From Anthoceros angustus (lineage: Eukaryota > Streptophyta > Anthocerotopsida > Anthocerotales > Anthocerotaceae), in NCBI GenBank assembly GCA_010909165.1, contig VJWM01000003.1:62001-126000 (forward strand): DNA of 64,000 bases. Direction: 5' to 3'. Below are positions 1 to 11,987 of this stretch, one piece after another. Each line of letters starts with the position of its first letter. The stretch's first letter is position 1. A program made the position numbers and the translations under genes. The notes under the pieces are model-generated. The model worked only from the letters and a program-made list of their open reading frames with translations, was not told the DNA's origin and searched no databases.

Positions 1-735
1 AAGCATCTCTTATGTGTTGAGGCTAGCCCTTCCAAGCTATTCCCTCACATTATAATTCAAAGTCTCGTGCTAATCATCACTTTGTATGTGCATCAGTTAG
101 TAAAGTCTTAATTTCTAGTTTGCTTGTGCAAGACATTGTGCACATTGAGTTGTCCCGTGAGTATGCAAGTCTCACTACTCGAGGTCAAGCAGTAGAGCAT
201 CAAAACTCTGTCTTTCCTTATCCTACACAACAATATTGTAGACAGCATCGGCAACATTGTGCACCATTTGTATGTTCATATAAGTGTAGGTGTAGAAGGT
301 ATAACAATACATCATTAGTCTCACGGAAGAACATGAGGCCTAACCCTTGCATTACATTGTGGTTCAAACTTCATATTTTAGATCATAATTCCTCATTCCT
401 CTAACTTTCCTTTTTATTTTCATATCATACTATCGTACTAGATGTAGCGAGACGCCTAACGAGTTAATGTTTTTCAAGCAAACCATTATAAAAAAATTAA
501 TCTATTTTAGTTTATTTTTTGGAAGTAACATATTATAGTTAGGTATCATTTGTTAATCTAGATATGCCTAGTTGCGTACACATAGGGTTTGGCCTATAAT
601 TTAAGTATGTAGATTTTTGTACACAAATTTTATTTTTTCTATGTCCTCTAGTTACAAGATTGTGTTTACAACCAATGTGGAATTTATATCCATGGAAATG
701 TTGATGATGTTGAATCTACCCAGAATTAAAGTCCT
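1..735. other. AT-rich intergenic DNA, no gene seen
   Basis: This stretch is AT-rich with scattered short reading frames only. I see no conserved motif, splice pattern or RNA gene. It ends at the left copy of the target-site duplication that borders the retroelement. Confidence 0.6.
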
Positions 736-751
736 ATAGTTTAACTGCAAA
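736..751. repeat. Target-site duplication, left copy
   Basis: The 16-bp sequence atagtttaactgcaaa occurs here and again, identically, at 2249-2264. The two copies bracket a segment that carries reverse-transcriptase remnants on the minus strand. A duplication of this length directly abutting the segment is what target-primed insertion of a LINE leaves. Confidence 0.75.
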
Positions 752-2248
752 AGGAAAAGAAGACTTTATTATAGAAAAGAGATGGGAAAAACCCAACGAA
801 GAGCACCATGGCAGGGGTACTAGCCCCCACGATCACACATTTCAAAACTATCAACCGCTCGAAGAACTTCGTGGTCAGGGATGTGAAAAGGCCTATTTAC
901 CACCGGTGTCGAAGAAGTTGCATCTCCCACGCTTGCTGTCGTTCTGTACATTGCGTTGGCCAACGCCCTCAGCAGAGGGATGAAAACCCTATGCCGGAAA
1001 AAAGCAATAATACAAGAAAGGGGGAGGCCAACCCCATTCTTGCGGCTATGATAAGCCTAGAGAAATCCTTGCCCATGGCTCCGTGACTCTCAATGGCAGG
1101 ACGAAGGCATGGCCATCCTGCATAGGAGAGTACTTGTGGACCTTAGCTGTCGCGCATCCCTCTACCGCCCCGGGTCAAAAATAGATCATCCCTAAGAGAA
1201 ACCCGTTGAGCAGGGTGCAAGGGCGCTCCCTACATGGAAGGAACCCGCCTTCCCTAACAATAGAGAACATGACATCTCGGACGGCGTCATGCGTAGTGAT
1301 CCGCAGCCAACCTGTGGGACAGCGAGTTAAGTGCGTCCCAAAGTCATCGAGAGGGGCTCCATAGCTGCAAGTTGAAAGAGAGCAAGCCAAAAGATGGACC
1401 AAGCCTAGGCGAAAACGCATCGCGATGGAAAAAGTTGCTGGTGCGATGCGGAACGCCTAAATACTGGGTCGAGCCAAAAGCCAGGAACCTACCCCCTCCC
1501 CCGAGCAAGAGCGGAGATGAGCCTGAGTGGGCTTAGGAATGGAGGAATCCCGGAGGAGGGCCAACTACACCTGCCCGTATTGTTTCTTCAGGAGGGACGC
1601 CTAAAGCCCGCAGAGCCCAAACTCGGGAAGCGAGGAAAAAGACGGCATGACAACCCTCGCCTCGGATCCTGGTTAATCTTAGTGAGGCCTGCATGGGAAA
1701 AAGTCCCCTCCTCAACGCCCGCGACAAGAGCCTCCAGGATTTGTGAATGTCGAATTAAGAAACGGGAGGACAAGATGGGGGCAGAGAGAGCCCAGCTCCC
1801 TAAGAAAGCCGCTAGCGCCGAGGCCTCCGTAGCCAGCAAATCAATACCCCAAAAGCGACGGGAAGGAACACTTGCCACTTCGCAAGATTCCCGGCCGCAC
1901 ACTCGAAGATGCCTGGACCGATGATGTCGCCTAAAACTTGCATAAGCCGGTTGTCGAAATTCCTTAGGCTAGACAAGAAAACTGGGGAGGGGGCAACCGT
2001 TCGGAGAAGGTACCCTGGCCGGCGCACACAACAAGAGGAGAGGATCCCAAACGCCACTTGCGGATCTCCCAGTTAAAAAAGGTCGTCGATGTGCGCCAAA
2101 TCCTCAGCCAAATCCGCGTCCACATAATCCTGGGTGAAGGCAGGAGGCCCAATCGGGACACCAAGAACTCGAAGCCTCGGCAGAGAAGGAATATCCCGCT
2201 CCAGACACCGAAGAAAAGGAACAACGCCAGAGGGAGACCAAACCTTGC
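752..2248 (-). mobile_element. 5'-truncated non-LTR (LINE) retrotransposon relic
   Basis: On the minus strand, consecutive short frames resemble the C-terminal half of a plant or algal LINE reverse transcriptase. From about 2285 to 2075 there is a stretch containing LRVLGVPIGPPAF, the region after the catalytic palm. From 2057 to 1812 there is YLLRTVAPSPVFL. From about 1900 to 1590 there is EASALAAFLGSWAL. From 1420 to 1175 there is APLDDFGTHLTRC followed by THDAVRDV, the Cys/His tail. The pieces lie in different frames with stops between them, so the copy is dead. The 3' end near 752-790 carries AATAAA read on the minus strand. The catalytic core and upstream parts are missing, so the element is 5'-truncated. 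Its GC content is far above the flanks. The family call is from remembered motifs. Confidence 0.7.
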
Positions 2249-2264
2249 ATAGTTTAACTGCAAA
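2249..2264. repeat. Target-site duplication, right copy
   Basis: This is an exact second copy of the 16-bp sequence at 736-751. It marks the truncated 5' junction of the minus-strand LINE. Confidence 0.75.
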
Positions 2265-2850
2265 CTCATTCAAAGTTTGTATCATAAACTCTATATAGTT
2301 ATCCTATTTCCGTCTCAAGAACATCATTAATCTTTGATCGCTTAATTTTTATTTTTTTATACATCCATACTGATTCGCAAAAATAGCTACCTATATAGCA
2401 AAGTTGTTTCATGAAATGAAGTTCCTCATACTACCTATCATATTTGGGGTGCAGTAGGTGCAGTAGGTGACTTTAGGTAGGGAGCTTATTTGCTCCTCTT
2501 CACCTTGACCCCTGGTCCTCTTTGGTTGTCCCCTCCTAGATGGGCTTTTCCCATCGTTTTTCACCTCAATAAAATCTACCCTATCATATTTGATGGAGTT
2601 ACGTAATCCTTTTCAATCTAGAAACAAACCCTTATCTTGTCTAGTTTCGAGCAATCCCTTTCTTGGGTTTAATTTCTAATTAATTACCTAGCTTGTGTAA
2701 AATATGAAGTTTTGATGTATTTAGAGCCCTTTACAAACAACTAAAATGCACATAAGCTGTAAAGGGGTTTTTTAGATTTAAAATCTGTTGCGGGAAGAGA
2801 CCTAGAGGCTTGAGTTGAGCTGCCCCGAGTCTACAATTACAACGAGTGAG
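2265..2850. other. AT-rich spacer with a LINE-like 3' end
   Basis: No gene is visible. Positions about 2500-2580 read on the plus strand resemble the 3' end of the LINE at 752-2248: a GGGCTTTTCCCATC-like block, a T-rich tract and then CAATAAAATC. It may be the solo 3' end of a second, oppositely oriented copy. The rest is AT-rich without recognisable content. Confidence 0.35.
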
Positions 2851-3059
2851 GTGGCCTTCGCTTCCTACACGCCTGGCAGCCCAAACACGGTTTGGCAGCT
2901 GTGTTGGGAGACTCGGCTCGCATCGTCGCGATCGGATCGAAGGAGTCTGGGAAGGGCTGGGCAAGGTTGGGGAAGGCAAGGCAAGGTAGCAGGGACGGGT
3001 GCGAGGCGGGCTGCCAGGGTTTCGCAGGTTGCTGCTTTCAGCAGCAGCGGGGGGGCTGA

Positions 3060-6000
3060 ATGGAAAGCCTGATTGGCCTCGTCAATAGGATACAGAGAGC
3101 ATGCACGGCTCTTGGTGACCATGGAGGAGACAACGCGCTGCCCACGCTATGGGAGGCGCTGCCCTCGGTTGTGGTGGTGGGAGGCCAGGTCAGTGGACTG
3201 ACTCCCTCATTGGGGCAGCTTGACCTCACGTGATGCCTCTTTGTTTGCTTGTTTCCAGCTTCGTGCGCGTCTGGAAATCTGGTTCCTCTGACTGTTTAAC
3301 CTCGCAACAGAGTTCTGGAAAGTCGTCTGTGTTGGAGAGCATCGTGGGAAGGGATTTCTTGCCTCGAGGCTCAGGTGTGCATCTTCTCTTACAGTGGACC
3401 ACGGACGTGGACAGATCGGATTAGATGTAGATTGGATCTGAAAATGCATCTTTTCATGCTGTCGTTTTTCTCGAAGCCCCAGCTGGATTCAGCATTAGGA
3501 TGGGGATAGATCTTCAATTCATCTCGGTTTAGGATCGCGGTAAGAAGTGGGCCGGGTAAAGCAGATGTATTGCAAATGGCTTCCAACATGATCAGTGCGA
3601 CGGTGATTTGTAGGGATTGTAACGAGGCGTCCCCTAGTTTTACAGCTGCACAAGACGGACGATGGTTCCGAGTATGGCGAATTTCTCCATGCGCCGAAGA
3701 GAAGGTTTACGGATTATGGTAATGTTGTGTACTTGCTTTTGATGTGGAGGTCCACAGGATCTTGCTTGTTGTGCTTAGTGAGGGGACGTATGTTTTACTC
3801 CTTCTTCTTAGGTTGACGGTCTTCTTGGTGAGAAGACGTTTTTTGCAAGTGTGGACGGTGAATGTTGAGAAACTTACAAATTCTGTTCAGGTCTTTCCAT
3901 GGTTATAGACGACTTTTGCAAGCTTCGACCTGACGAGTGAGTATGTGGTCGCAGCTGCTATTAGGAAAGAGATATCTGATGAGACCGACAGAGTCACTGG
4001 GCGCAGCAAGCAGATCTCTCCCGTTCCGATTCAATTGAGCATATATTCTCCTCATGGTATGTCTACCCAGAAGATTTACATCTCAAATTTGAGGGATTTG
4101 CTTGTGGCCCTACAATCAAATGAACGATGGAATTAGATTGTGAAATAAGTCGACAGTATCTTTCACCCTTATGATCATATGCACGTGCTAATAGTCAAGA
4201 CGATCTCTGTGCAAGGTTGGAAGTTTGTCAGAATGAGGCATAACAGGTTGCCACTCTATGATGTGATGCAGTGGTGAACTTGACTCTCATTGATCTTCCT
4301 GGTCTGACAAAAGTTGCTGTTGGTAAGTGCTCCTTATGCCTATGACCATGCCTATAGAGGCTAATTTTGGATGAGCCAGGAAAGTGCTAAATTAGAGCTA
4401 ATTACTTTTTCTGTCACCTGCAGAGGGACAGCCTGACAGCATTGTGGCAGATATAGAAAATATGGTTCGGTCATACGTCGAGAAGGTACTTTCCCGATCC
4501 TTGATACCGGAATGCGATCATGCATTCTTGCGGATCCTCTTGCTCACCGTATTGCATTTGTTGTATGTGCAGCCGAATTCCTTGATCTTGGCCATCTCTC
4601 CTGCAAATCAAGATATTGCCACCTCAGATGCTATCAAGTTGGCCCGGGAGGTTGACCCTCAAGGTACCTGATAAGCCTGGGTGGTCTGCTGGTTGTTGTT
4701 GTGGCCTATGAGTGAAAACTGCAGGTGATAGGTTTTTGTGAAATCAGGGCAAGAGTGGCCTCTATTCTAGAGGGCAATTTGATTGTCATGGTCTTGGGGA
4801 AAGCAGGGCAAAATTGCCTCTAGTCTAGAATACCGTTTTACCGTCATTGTCATGGAAGCCTGTCATCGGATCAATGCTGGCAGTTGAGCACTTCTGTCGA
4901 AGTAGCCTCAAATCCGCCTCCTGCTGTTATAATTAAGGTGCTGTCCAGGGGTAGAGGTTGTAGCTGGCATTGAAGATAGCTGTAATAACTTTTGGCAGGG
5001 TTGGTCGGCTGACAGAGAGTAATGTTCGTTATTTTGGTGGTTGCAAACATCAAACATGCGCTAACACTGGGGGCCTGGCTGCTAACTCTTGGATTTGATC
5101 GACACACTTGATTTCTGTAGGAGAGCGAACGTTTGGTGTGTTGACAAAGCTAGACCTTATGGACAAGGGTACCAATGCTCTTGATGTAAGTCTTCCTTTC
5201 TTTGCAGAACGTTGCAACTGATCTGGAGGAGAACTGACATTTGGCAAGATTCTTACTTTTTCTTATGTGAGATCTACAGGTTCTTGAGGGCAATGCATAC
5301 AGATTGAAAATGCCATGGGTTGGAGTTGTAAATCGTTCACAGCAAGACATCAACAAGAATGTGGATATGATAGCGGCTAGACGACGAGAGCGAGAGTATT
5401 TCCAAAGCAGTCAAGATTACTCTCACTTAGCTAGCAGGATGGGCTCAGAGTATCTTGGCAGAGTGTTGTCAAAGGTAGCACATCGCTTTGTCTTTCATGG
5501 GTTCCTGCCCAATGCCGTTCTCCAGCAGATTCCTGCTTTTTGTTGCTCTGACAGCTGTGGGGTTTCAAGGTTTCGAATGTTGGTCTAACTGCTTCCTACT
5601 CCACAGCATTTGGAAGCTGTGATCAAGGCTCGGATCCCTAGTATCCAAGCGCTTATCAACAAGACTATTGATGAGCTTGAGGCAGAGATGAATCAGCTGG
5701 GCAGGCCTATAGCTGTGGATGCAGGGGTAATGTGTGGTGCCTTTACTGGTGGTCTGTGTGATTGTGGAAGAAGTCTCTCTGTCTGATAGTTACGGAAAGA
5801 CTTCTTCCATAATTATCTAGGGAAGAAGTCTTTCCGTAACTATGAAACGGAGAGACTTCTGTTTCATAGTTACGGAAGAAGTCTCTCCTTTATTTCTTTT
5901 CTCTGTTCTGAAAACACTGTGGCACAATTCAACAGAGTGTTCTCTACCTTCTTCCATATGCAGGCCCAACTATACACAGTCTTGGAGCTTTGCAGGGCAT

Positions 6001-7711
6001 TTGACCATGTCTTCAAAGATCATTTAGATGGAGGGTGAGTTGATCAGCTGAGTTTGTGGAAAATGTTATTTGGGGTTGGTGCTCCGGTATGATGTAAACT
6101 GAATCCTCGAGATGTTCATTTTTTCTGTTGTATAATGTGGCATTCTTTGAAAGCTGCAAAGTGTGGTGTGAAGAGAAGGCAATCAGATTTGAGAAGGGGT
6201 ATGATGTTGGTTTCTTGCTTGATATCGCAGGCGACCTGGGGGTGAGAGGATATATGGTGTGTTTGATAATCAGCTTCCTGCAGCGTTGAAAAAGCTGCCC
6301 TTTGACAAACATCTCTCCCTCCAAAGTGTGCGCAAGATTGTGACAGAGGCAGATGGTTATCAGCCGCATCTGATAGCCCCTGAGCATGGTTACCGCCGTC
6401 TGATTGAAGGGGCATTGAGTCTTTTCAGAGGCCCAGCAGAAGCTGTTGTTGATGCGGTACAACAGTGATTCTTAGCTTTTACTCGCAGTTTTTTAACTTA
6501 TATGATAACATTTTCTTGGAGAATAAGGCAGCATCCCTCTTTGGTCTTTCCTTTTGCGTGTAAAGCAGTGTACTAGGAAACCAAAGTGAAGCAATCTACC
6601 AACTGGTTTTGCGCCCTGGGCTTTGGATTTTTTTCTTTGTGGCAGCGATGCATGCTATTTTTGGCTGGTCTTTTACAGAATTATTGGTGACATTGCAGGT
6701 GCACTTCATTCTCAGAGATCTTGTCCGAAAAGCAATAAATGAGACTCAGGTAAGCACTGTCTTTTAGATCCATCAAATGTTTGCTATGGCCTGCTTGGGT
6801 AATTATTCAATTTCTGGAAACTGATTATCTTAGTTGTTAATTGATGGCAGCATGGTCACTGCCACTTCAGTATAATATTCACCACCTTGCAAGAAGGCAA
6901 CTCACGCTAATTGATTTTACAGGAATTGAAGCGATTCCCAACTTTGCAAGCAGAGCTAGCTGCTGCTGCCACGGAGGCCCTGGAAAAGTTCCGTGAGGAG
7001 AGCAGAAAAACTTCTTTGAGGCTTGTAGACATGGAAGCAAGCTATTTGACAGTGGATTTTTTTAGAAAACTCCCCCAAGAAATTGAAAAGGGTGGAAATC
7101 CGGTTGCATCAACATTGGAGCGTTATACTGAGGGTCACCTTCGGAGAATTGGTATGTGCCAGAGGCTAAGTTAGATGGGTCATATGTTCTTTTAAAGGTT
7201 CAGTATGACCAATCCGGTTTCAAGTAGTTAAGGCAATGACATTTTCAATGCGGCAAACGTTTTTGATGATTCCGAGCTGGTGCAATGTTTGCTTACAGGT
7301 GAAATTGCATAGTAGTTTGTGGTGGAGCTGACTTTGATTCTGCTGTCAATTGTCAGGATCCAATGTTTCTGCTTACGTTGGCATGGTTATGGACTTGCTA
7401 CGGAACTCCATACCTAAAGCTGTTGTGTATTGCCAAGTGCGTGAGGCAAAGAGATCTCTGCTGGACACCTTTTATGCCCAAGTTGGAAAACGAGAGGTAC
7501 AAAGGCACATGGTTCGGTGGTGCATCGTGGCAAGCTTGTGTCTGCAGGTTTTAACAATTGGCAATGGTTGTGGAGATTTCAGGGAAAGCAACTTGCGACA
7601 ATGCTAGATGAGGATCCAGCCTTGATGGAACGTCGGGAGAATCTTGCAAAGAGGCTGGAGGTTTACAAAATTGCCCGTGACGAGATCGATGCAGTTGCAT
7701 GGGCAAAGTGA
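3060..7711 (+). CDS. DRP1: Dynamin-related protein 1 (DRP1), 16 coding exons
   Basis: Plant-type dynamin GTPase of the DRP1 class, which assembles at the cell plate and in clathrin-coated pits to constrict membranes. Coding exons: 3060-3188, 3311-3374, 3614-3718, 3955-4056, 4272-4322, 4424-4485, 4573-4663, 5121-5185, 5280-5474, 5607-5726, 5964-6034, 6231-6456, 6699-6749, 6923-7151, 7357-7496 and 7583-7711. These sum to 1830 nt, or 609 residues; Arabidopsis DRP1A has 610. Visible motifs: the P-loop GGQSSGKSS split by intron 1, then [15 protein letters not shown] and [10 protein letters not shown], then the middle domain with [10 protein letters not shown] and a C-terminal GTPase effector domain ending [10 protein letters not shown]. 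There is no PH or proline-rich domain, as expected for DRP1. All introns are GT-AG and the frame is open throughout. Intron 10 holds a strong foldback and intron 7 a degenerate direct repeat. Confidence 0.95.
4733..4856. repeat. Degenerate direct repeat in DRP1 intron 7
   Basis: Two imperfect copies of about 60 bp follow each other. Both contain a cagggcaa block, then gcctct, then a tctaga block, and both end at a ttgtcatgg block. It lies wholly within the intron between exons 7 and 8. Confidence 0.5.
5786..5877. repeat. Nested perfect inverted repeats in DRP1 intron 10
   Basis: A 23-bp arm at 5786-5808 is the exact reverse complement of 5821-5843, with a 12-nt loop. The second arm is re-used in an overlapping palindrome: 5832-5848 pairs exactly with 5861-5877 over 17 bp around a 12-nt loop. 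Direct copies of ggaagaagtctctc flank the array near 5766 and 5875. It lies in an intron and is on no coding exon. Confidence 0.85.
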
Positions 7712-9150
7712 GTCAAGATGGGAATTTCCGATTCTTGTGTCTACACACACACTCTTAGCTTCTTCCTCTTACTTGCACAGGTGGGGGTAGGGGGTTAGGC
7801 ACCTGCTGCTGTTGGGAAGATTACTACAGTATTTGAGGTGGGGGGAGCGGTAGTTGACCAAGTGCTATTTGCTTGATCACCGATTAGGTAGATGACCATT
7901 TTTTTTAGCTTGACAGCATTCTCTCGGGAGGGGCCTATGTTGTTGGCAGAGTCAATTGTTTACGGAACAGGTTGGCTTTGTGGGCGTGCGTGATTTTTTG
8001 CCAGTACAGTTCTTCCAGGCTGAGCCTGGTTTCCACAGGGCTTCTGTCCATACTTGTATTTTGAAGAAAACTGGGCCTTGGGGTATTAAAATTTTGATAT
8101 TTTTCGGCTGTCATAACTATGTTCAATTTTTTGGGGTGGAATCGGATGAATCAAGTATCCACTGTGCTTAAACGTGACCTCACTTAACCTAAGCTAAACA
8201 ATGTAGGTGGTAGTAGGGTTTCCAGAAGAATAGCCTAGGGCAGAGAGACGCAGGTGGTAGTGGTAGTAGTAATAATAACAGTCCTAGCCAATGTTATTTG
8301 GTTGCAGGGAAACGCTGCCAGAGCCAGTGGTGGATGAGCGTCCGGCACTGTTCTCTGTGGGCAGCAGTTCGCCAGCAGAGTGAAAGCCACTCCACTACAG
8401 CACAGAACAGCACAGCACAGCACAGCCAGGTACCTATAACTAGCGCGGCCGTTTGTCAGTTGATAAGTTGCTGAGTTGCTGATCACTTAGTCACTGGATC
8501 ACTCAACCCCTGAAACCAACACGATCTGCTGCTTTAATGAGAGGCAGCCCACGGATTAATGAAAACTGCAGTTTCTGGGGAGGAGGTCACCTAACTCACT
8601 ACTGTACCTCCTCACCTGCATCTCACAGGGACATAGAGACAGCCAGAGCCAGGCAGCCAGACAGCTTGATTGCACCAACCAAAGGAACCATCTGCATACA
8701 TACATATGCACAAGGCCTAACATGCATACATGCGCACACACAGGCAATGAAGAAGAAGCAAGAATTGTTTTTGTAAAAGCAGGGCATCTAGATACATACA
8801 GACATACAGTATATCTAATGTAGAGAAAAATTGCAGTTGGTTGCAGCTGAAGCTGGTCCCAGGCGGAGGGAGAGCAAAGCATCGCCATCGGGGTGTAAGC
8901 AGGTGCGGGCAGGGTGATTAGCAGGCCCAGGGACTGGAACTGGACCCAAAACACGTGACAGGAGCTGCCGCTTCACGTGATGTTGAAGGCGTGTGAGAAG
9001 GTATGCAAATCAGCTCAAGTGCACGCTGTCAGGCTGTGGAAATGGCTACAAAACATACATTTGTAGAGCTGGATAGTAGTATCCCTTTGTGTAGTCTGTG
9101 ACATGCAGTTGGTAGCGACGCAGATGATATGACCCAAGGACTCCCTCTGG
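7712..9150. other. DRP1 3' flank, no gene seen
   Basis: This holds the presumed DRP1 3' untranslated region and spacer. A short cagcacag-type microsatellite lies near 8400 and repeated catacata-type steps near 8695-8810. Reading frames are short and low-complexity on both strands. Confidence 0.5.
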
Positions 9151-9155
9151 TTTGA

Positions 9156-9285
9156 GCAGAAGAATTAAGGACCCAAGGACAAGTGTGTGTGGCCTCAGCA
9201 GAATTAAAGACCCCGAGGACAAGTCTGTGTGGTTTCAGCAGAATTAAGGACCCCACCAAGGACAAGCTGTGTGTGGTTTTTAGGA
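9156..9285. repeat. About three tandem copies of a ~45-bp unit
   Basis: The unit contains cagcagaattaaggacc followed by aggacaag and a tgtgtgtggttt block. It recurs three times with small changes. No protein is supported across it. Confidence 0.6.
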
Positions 9286-10880
9286 CATCTATACCTACAT
9301 GTAGGCCAGCCAGCAGTTTCAGGTTCCAGGTTCACAGGTTCAGAGGCAGGGACGGTCAGGCGACGGGTACTGTGCCCACGGCCTGAATGCGAAGGAATGC
9401 ATTGGATAGAAAAGGGCATGGCAGTCGGGAGTCGGGAGCGGGAGTCGGAGAGCCCAGACTCCAGAGGCAGCCGCTTCCAATTTCCCGAGGAAATGAAGGT
9501 CAAAGTGGGCCAGGGCAGTCCAGTCCAGTCCACAGGGCTCAGAGGCCAGGCTGTTGGGGCTGCGAGCCCCTGGTGCCTGCAGTCTCGAGGCGCAGCAGTC
9601 GAGGTTCTCTCGGCAAGCAGCAGTCGATGCAGGCTTCTTGATGAGGGGGAAAAATGCTAGGGCAGGGCAATGGGCAATGGGCAATGGGACAGGCATCAAG
9701 TCAAAAGTGGGTCCGGCGTTCCAGACCTTCCAGCCCTGCCTGCCAGCCCCAACCCCGTCAGAGCGGGACGGGACGGGACGGAAGGGCCCCGATCCCGTGA
9801 CCCGGCTTTGAATGCAGCATGCAACCCAGCCCAGAGGCCAGCCCGTCTTTTGATACCGGGCCCGGCCGCGCATCCCGACCCGGCCCCGGTTCCCCACTTC
9901 CCCGCTTCTTCCTTCCCCCCTCTTCTTCCCCCAGCGGCTACTGTCGAGGGGATATGGGGATCATTTTCCTCCCCCTTGCATCCCGCGGCCCGTGTGAGCC
10001 CCGGGGGCCCTGCAACATCCTGCCCTGCATCCTGCTGCCTGCACGCAAGGACCAGAGTGCACAGCAGAGCCCGGCCCGAAACGGCCCCTGACCGCCAGCA
10101 TGAGCTGTCCGTGACCGCCTAGACTACATAGCACCAGGGCCGGGACTGGGACCCGGGACCCGGGACCCGGGACCCGGGACCCGGGACCCGGGACACGGCC
10201 CTATTCAACTCTGCGTCGCACATGTATGCGATCCAACTAGAATGTTGTGCTTCCAATGGCGCTGCGCTTGCCTTAAATGCACCCGCACCGCATGGTCCGT
10301 GTTGCCCTTGCTTTTTCCCACCCTTTTCTATTTTTATTTTCCATCTCCAGCTGCATACCTGCATACCTGGTGCACCGTGCCACTACATACATATGTGATA
10401 AGCAGGCACCTTGTTTTGTAGCAGCGGGGATCGTGCACACAATCTACGTAACGTCCATGCATGTTGCTGCCAAGTGTTTGCAAGTGCAACTTTGCCTGTC
10501 GTACATGTGAATGCATATATTCTCCGATTCTTCCAAAGGAATCCACAATTCTCAAGCCTTTTTTTATCATTGAATTCTTATTTTTATCATAAGAAAATAA
10601 TAATTATCGTCTAAGAAACCAAGTGCTGAAGGCGATGAGGGTGACTTACTTGTAGACATACTTTTGTTTTGTGTGCCATTGTATGAGGCAATTCCCATGT
10701 GGCAATCATTGCCCAATCAATATGTGGTTCGTAGATTGGCTCATGATGTGATCCTTAATCGACACTTACTCTTGACCTAGTCCGGGAATATTGAGAGCTT
10801 ATGGTTTATGGTTCATCTACCGTATAATAAATAATGAATAAAACAAGGCCATAGACCATAAGCTCTTACTAATAGATTGT
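9286..10880. other. GC-rich, low-complexity noncoding stretch
   Basis: GC content is high with many cccgg and gggac runs. Several long frames exist on both strands, but all overlap and are compositional. None shows a family motif, splice pattern or start context that sets it apart. Confidence 0.45.
10148..10194. repeat. 7-bp satellite (gggaccc)n
   Basis: Six to seven uninterrupted copies of gggaccc. Each unit is almost self-complementary, so either strand can fold back. A related gggacccggga motif appears once more near 15330. Confidence 0.85.
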
Positions 10881-10884
10881 CCTT

Positions 10885-11015
10885 CCTTGATGAGCGACAT
10901 TTAGAGAAGAGTTTGTCTATATATCTCTACAATTAAGCAACCTATACATACTTGACATCTAGAGAAGAGTTTGTCAATATATCTCCACAATTAAACGACC
11001 TATCTATACTTAACA
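10885..11015. repeat. Tandem duplication of a ~68-bp unit
   Basis: Two neighbouring copies share agagaagagtttgtc, then atatatctc and acaattaa blocks, then cctat. Copies differ at several positions. The region is AT-rich and noncoding. Confidence 0.6.
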
Positions 11016-11498
11016 CTATGGAGATGACGTGTTGTAAAGCCCAAAGTGATTTACAGTGTTACCCATCCCCTATGGGGTCCCTATTCCAACTTGTAATGCC
11101 CTAGGGGGCCCTTGCACCTCTAGAAGACCGCTTGTTGTAAGACCCGAAGTGAAATGAGATGCTATCCATCCCCTATTTTAAGGCCCTTCGTTTTCTCTAA
11201 AGCCCTCCGGCCCCCTATTGGATGGCCTTCTAGCACCCTTGAAGCCCTAAGATGTTTTGGACTATATAAGGACTATGTTCAAGTACAATCAAAAGGATGA
11301 TATAAACTATCCAGCAAAACCCTTACCCGAGATCCAATTATCACTAAGATCAGAATGTAACCACATTCAACTAAGTTCTCTTTTTAGTTATAATCATATC
11401 ATAAACTATTTATCTAATTATTAACATTATAGTTTTATTTTCAAATTTTAGAAGCGAAGTTAGAAGAGCTCTTTACCCTTCTGATTGAAGCTTCGAAA

Positions 11499-11603
11499 CA
11501 TCAAGATAACATGAACAAATTAACGTAAAAGTTCATCAAGATAACATGAACAAATTAACGTAAAAATTCATCAAGATAACATGAACAAATTAACGTAAAA
11601 GTT
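11499..11603. repeat. Three tandem copies of a 35-bp unit
   Basis: Copies start at 11499, 11534 and 11569 and are nearly identical. Each begins catcaagataacatgaac and ends in a taaaagtt-like block. Near-identity suggests a recent amplification. Confidence 0.85.
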
Positions 11604-11644
11604 GTGGTTTGTTGTCTGCTCACATCCACAATGCCTTTTAAGTG

Positions 11645-11835
11645 CGATTCTTTAAGACCTCCAACGCCTCTTGCTTGCTTTTTGTTCCTTGCGTATTGTG
11701 GGTTCGTTGTTACGAGCAATGCTGACATTATCTACCACACTATCTACTTGACTATTTAAGACCTCCTACATCTCTTGCTTGCTTTTTGTTCCTCTCGTCG
11801 ACTATGGGTTGGCCATTACCAACAATGCTGACACT
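11645..11835. repeat. Tandem duplication of a ~115-bp unit
   Basis: Two copies share tttaagacctcc, then cttgcttgctttttgttcct, then a block ending caatgctgaca. The second begins near 11753. It is noncoding. Confidence 0.6.
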
Positions 11836-11987
11836 TTTTTTATAATAGAATTTAGAGACTATATAAATATTTCAAAGTATACATCGAAGTCTCGCAATGT
11901 GAGTGTTAATCTGGAGTAACCCCGAAGGGCAATAACAACTGAGTTTTATGGGCACCCCTACACACTTGTGGGGCTGCCCACCGCCGA

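Noticed and set aside
1517-1924. 135-codon plus-strand frame near 1.5-1.9 kb
   Set aside because: It lies opposite the LINE reverse-transcriptase remnants and shows no motif of its own.
9340-9897. 185-codon minus-strand frame in GC-rich DNA
   Set aside because: Several equally long frames overlap on both strands, composition is skewed, and no motif or splice pattern supports any of them.
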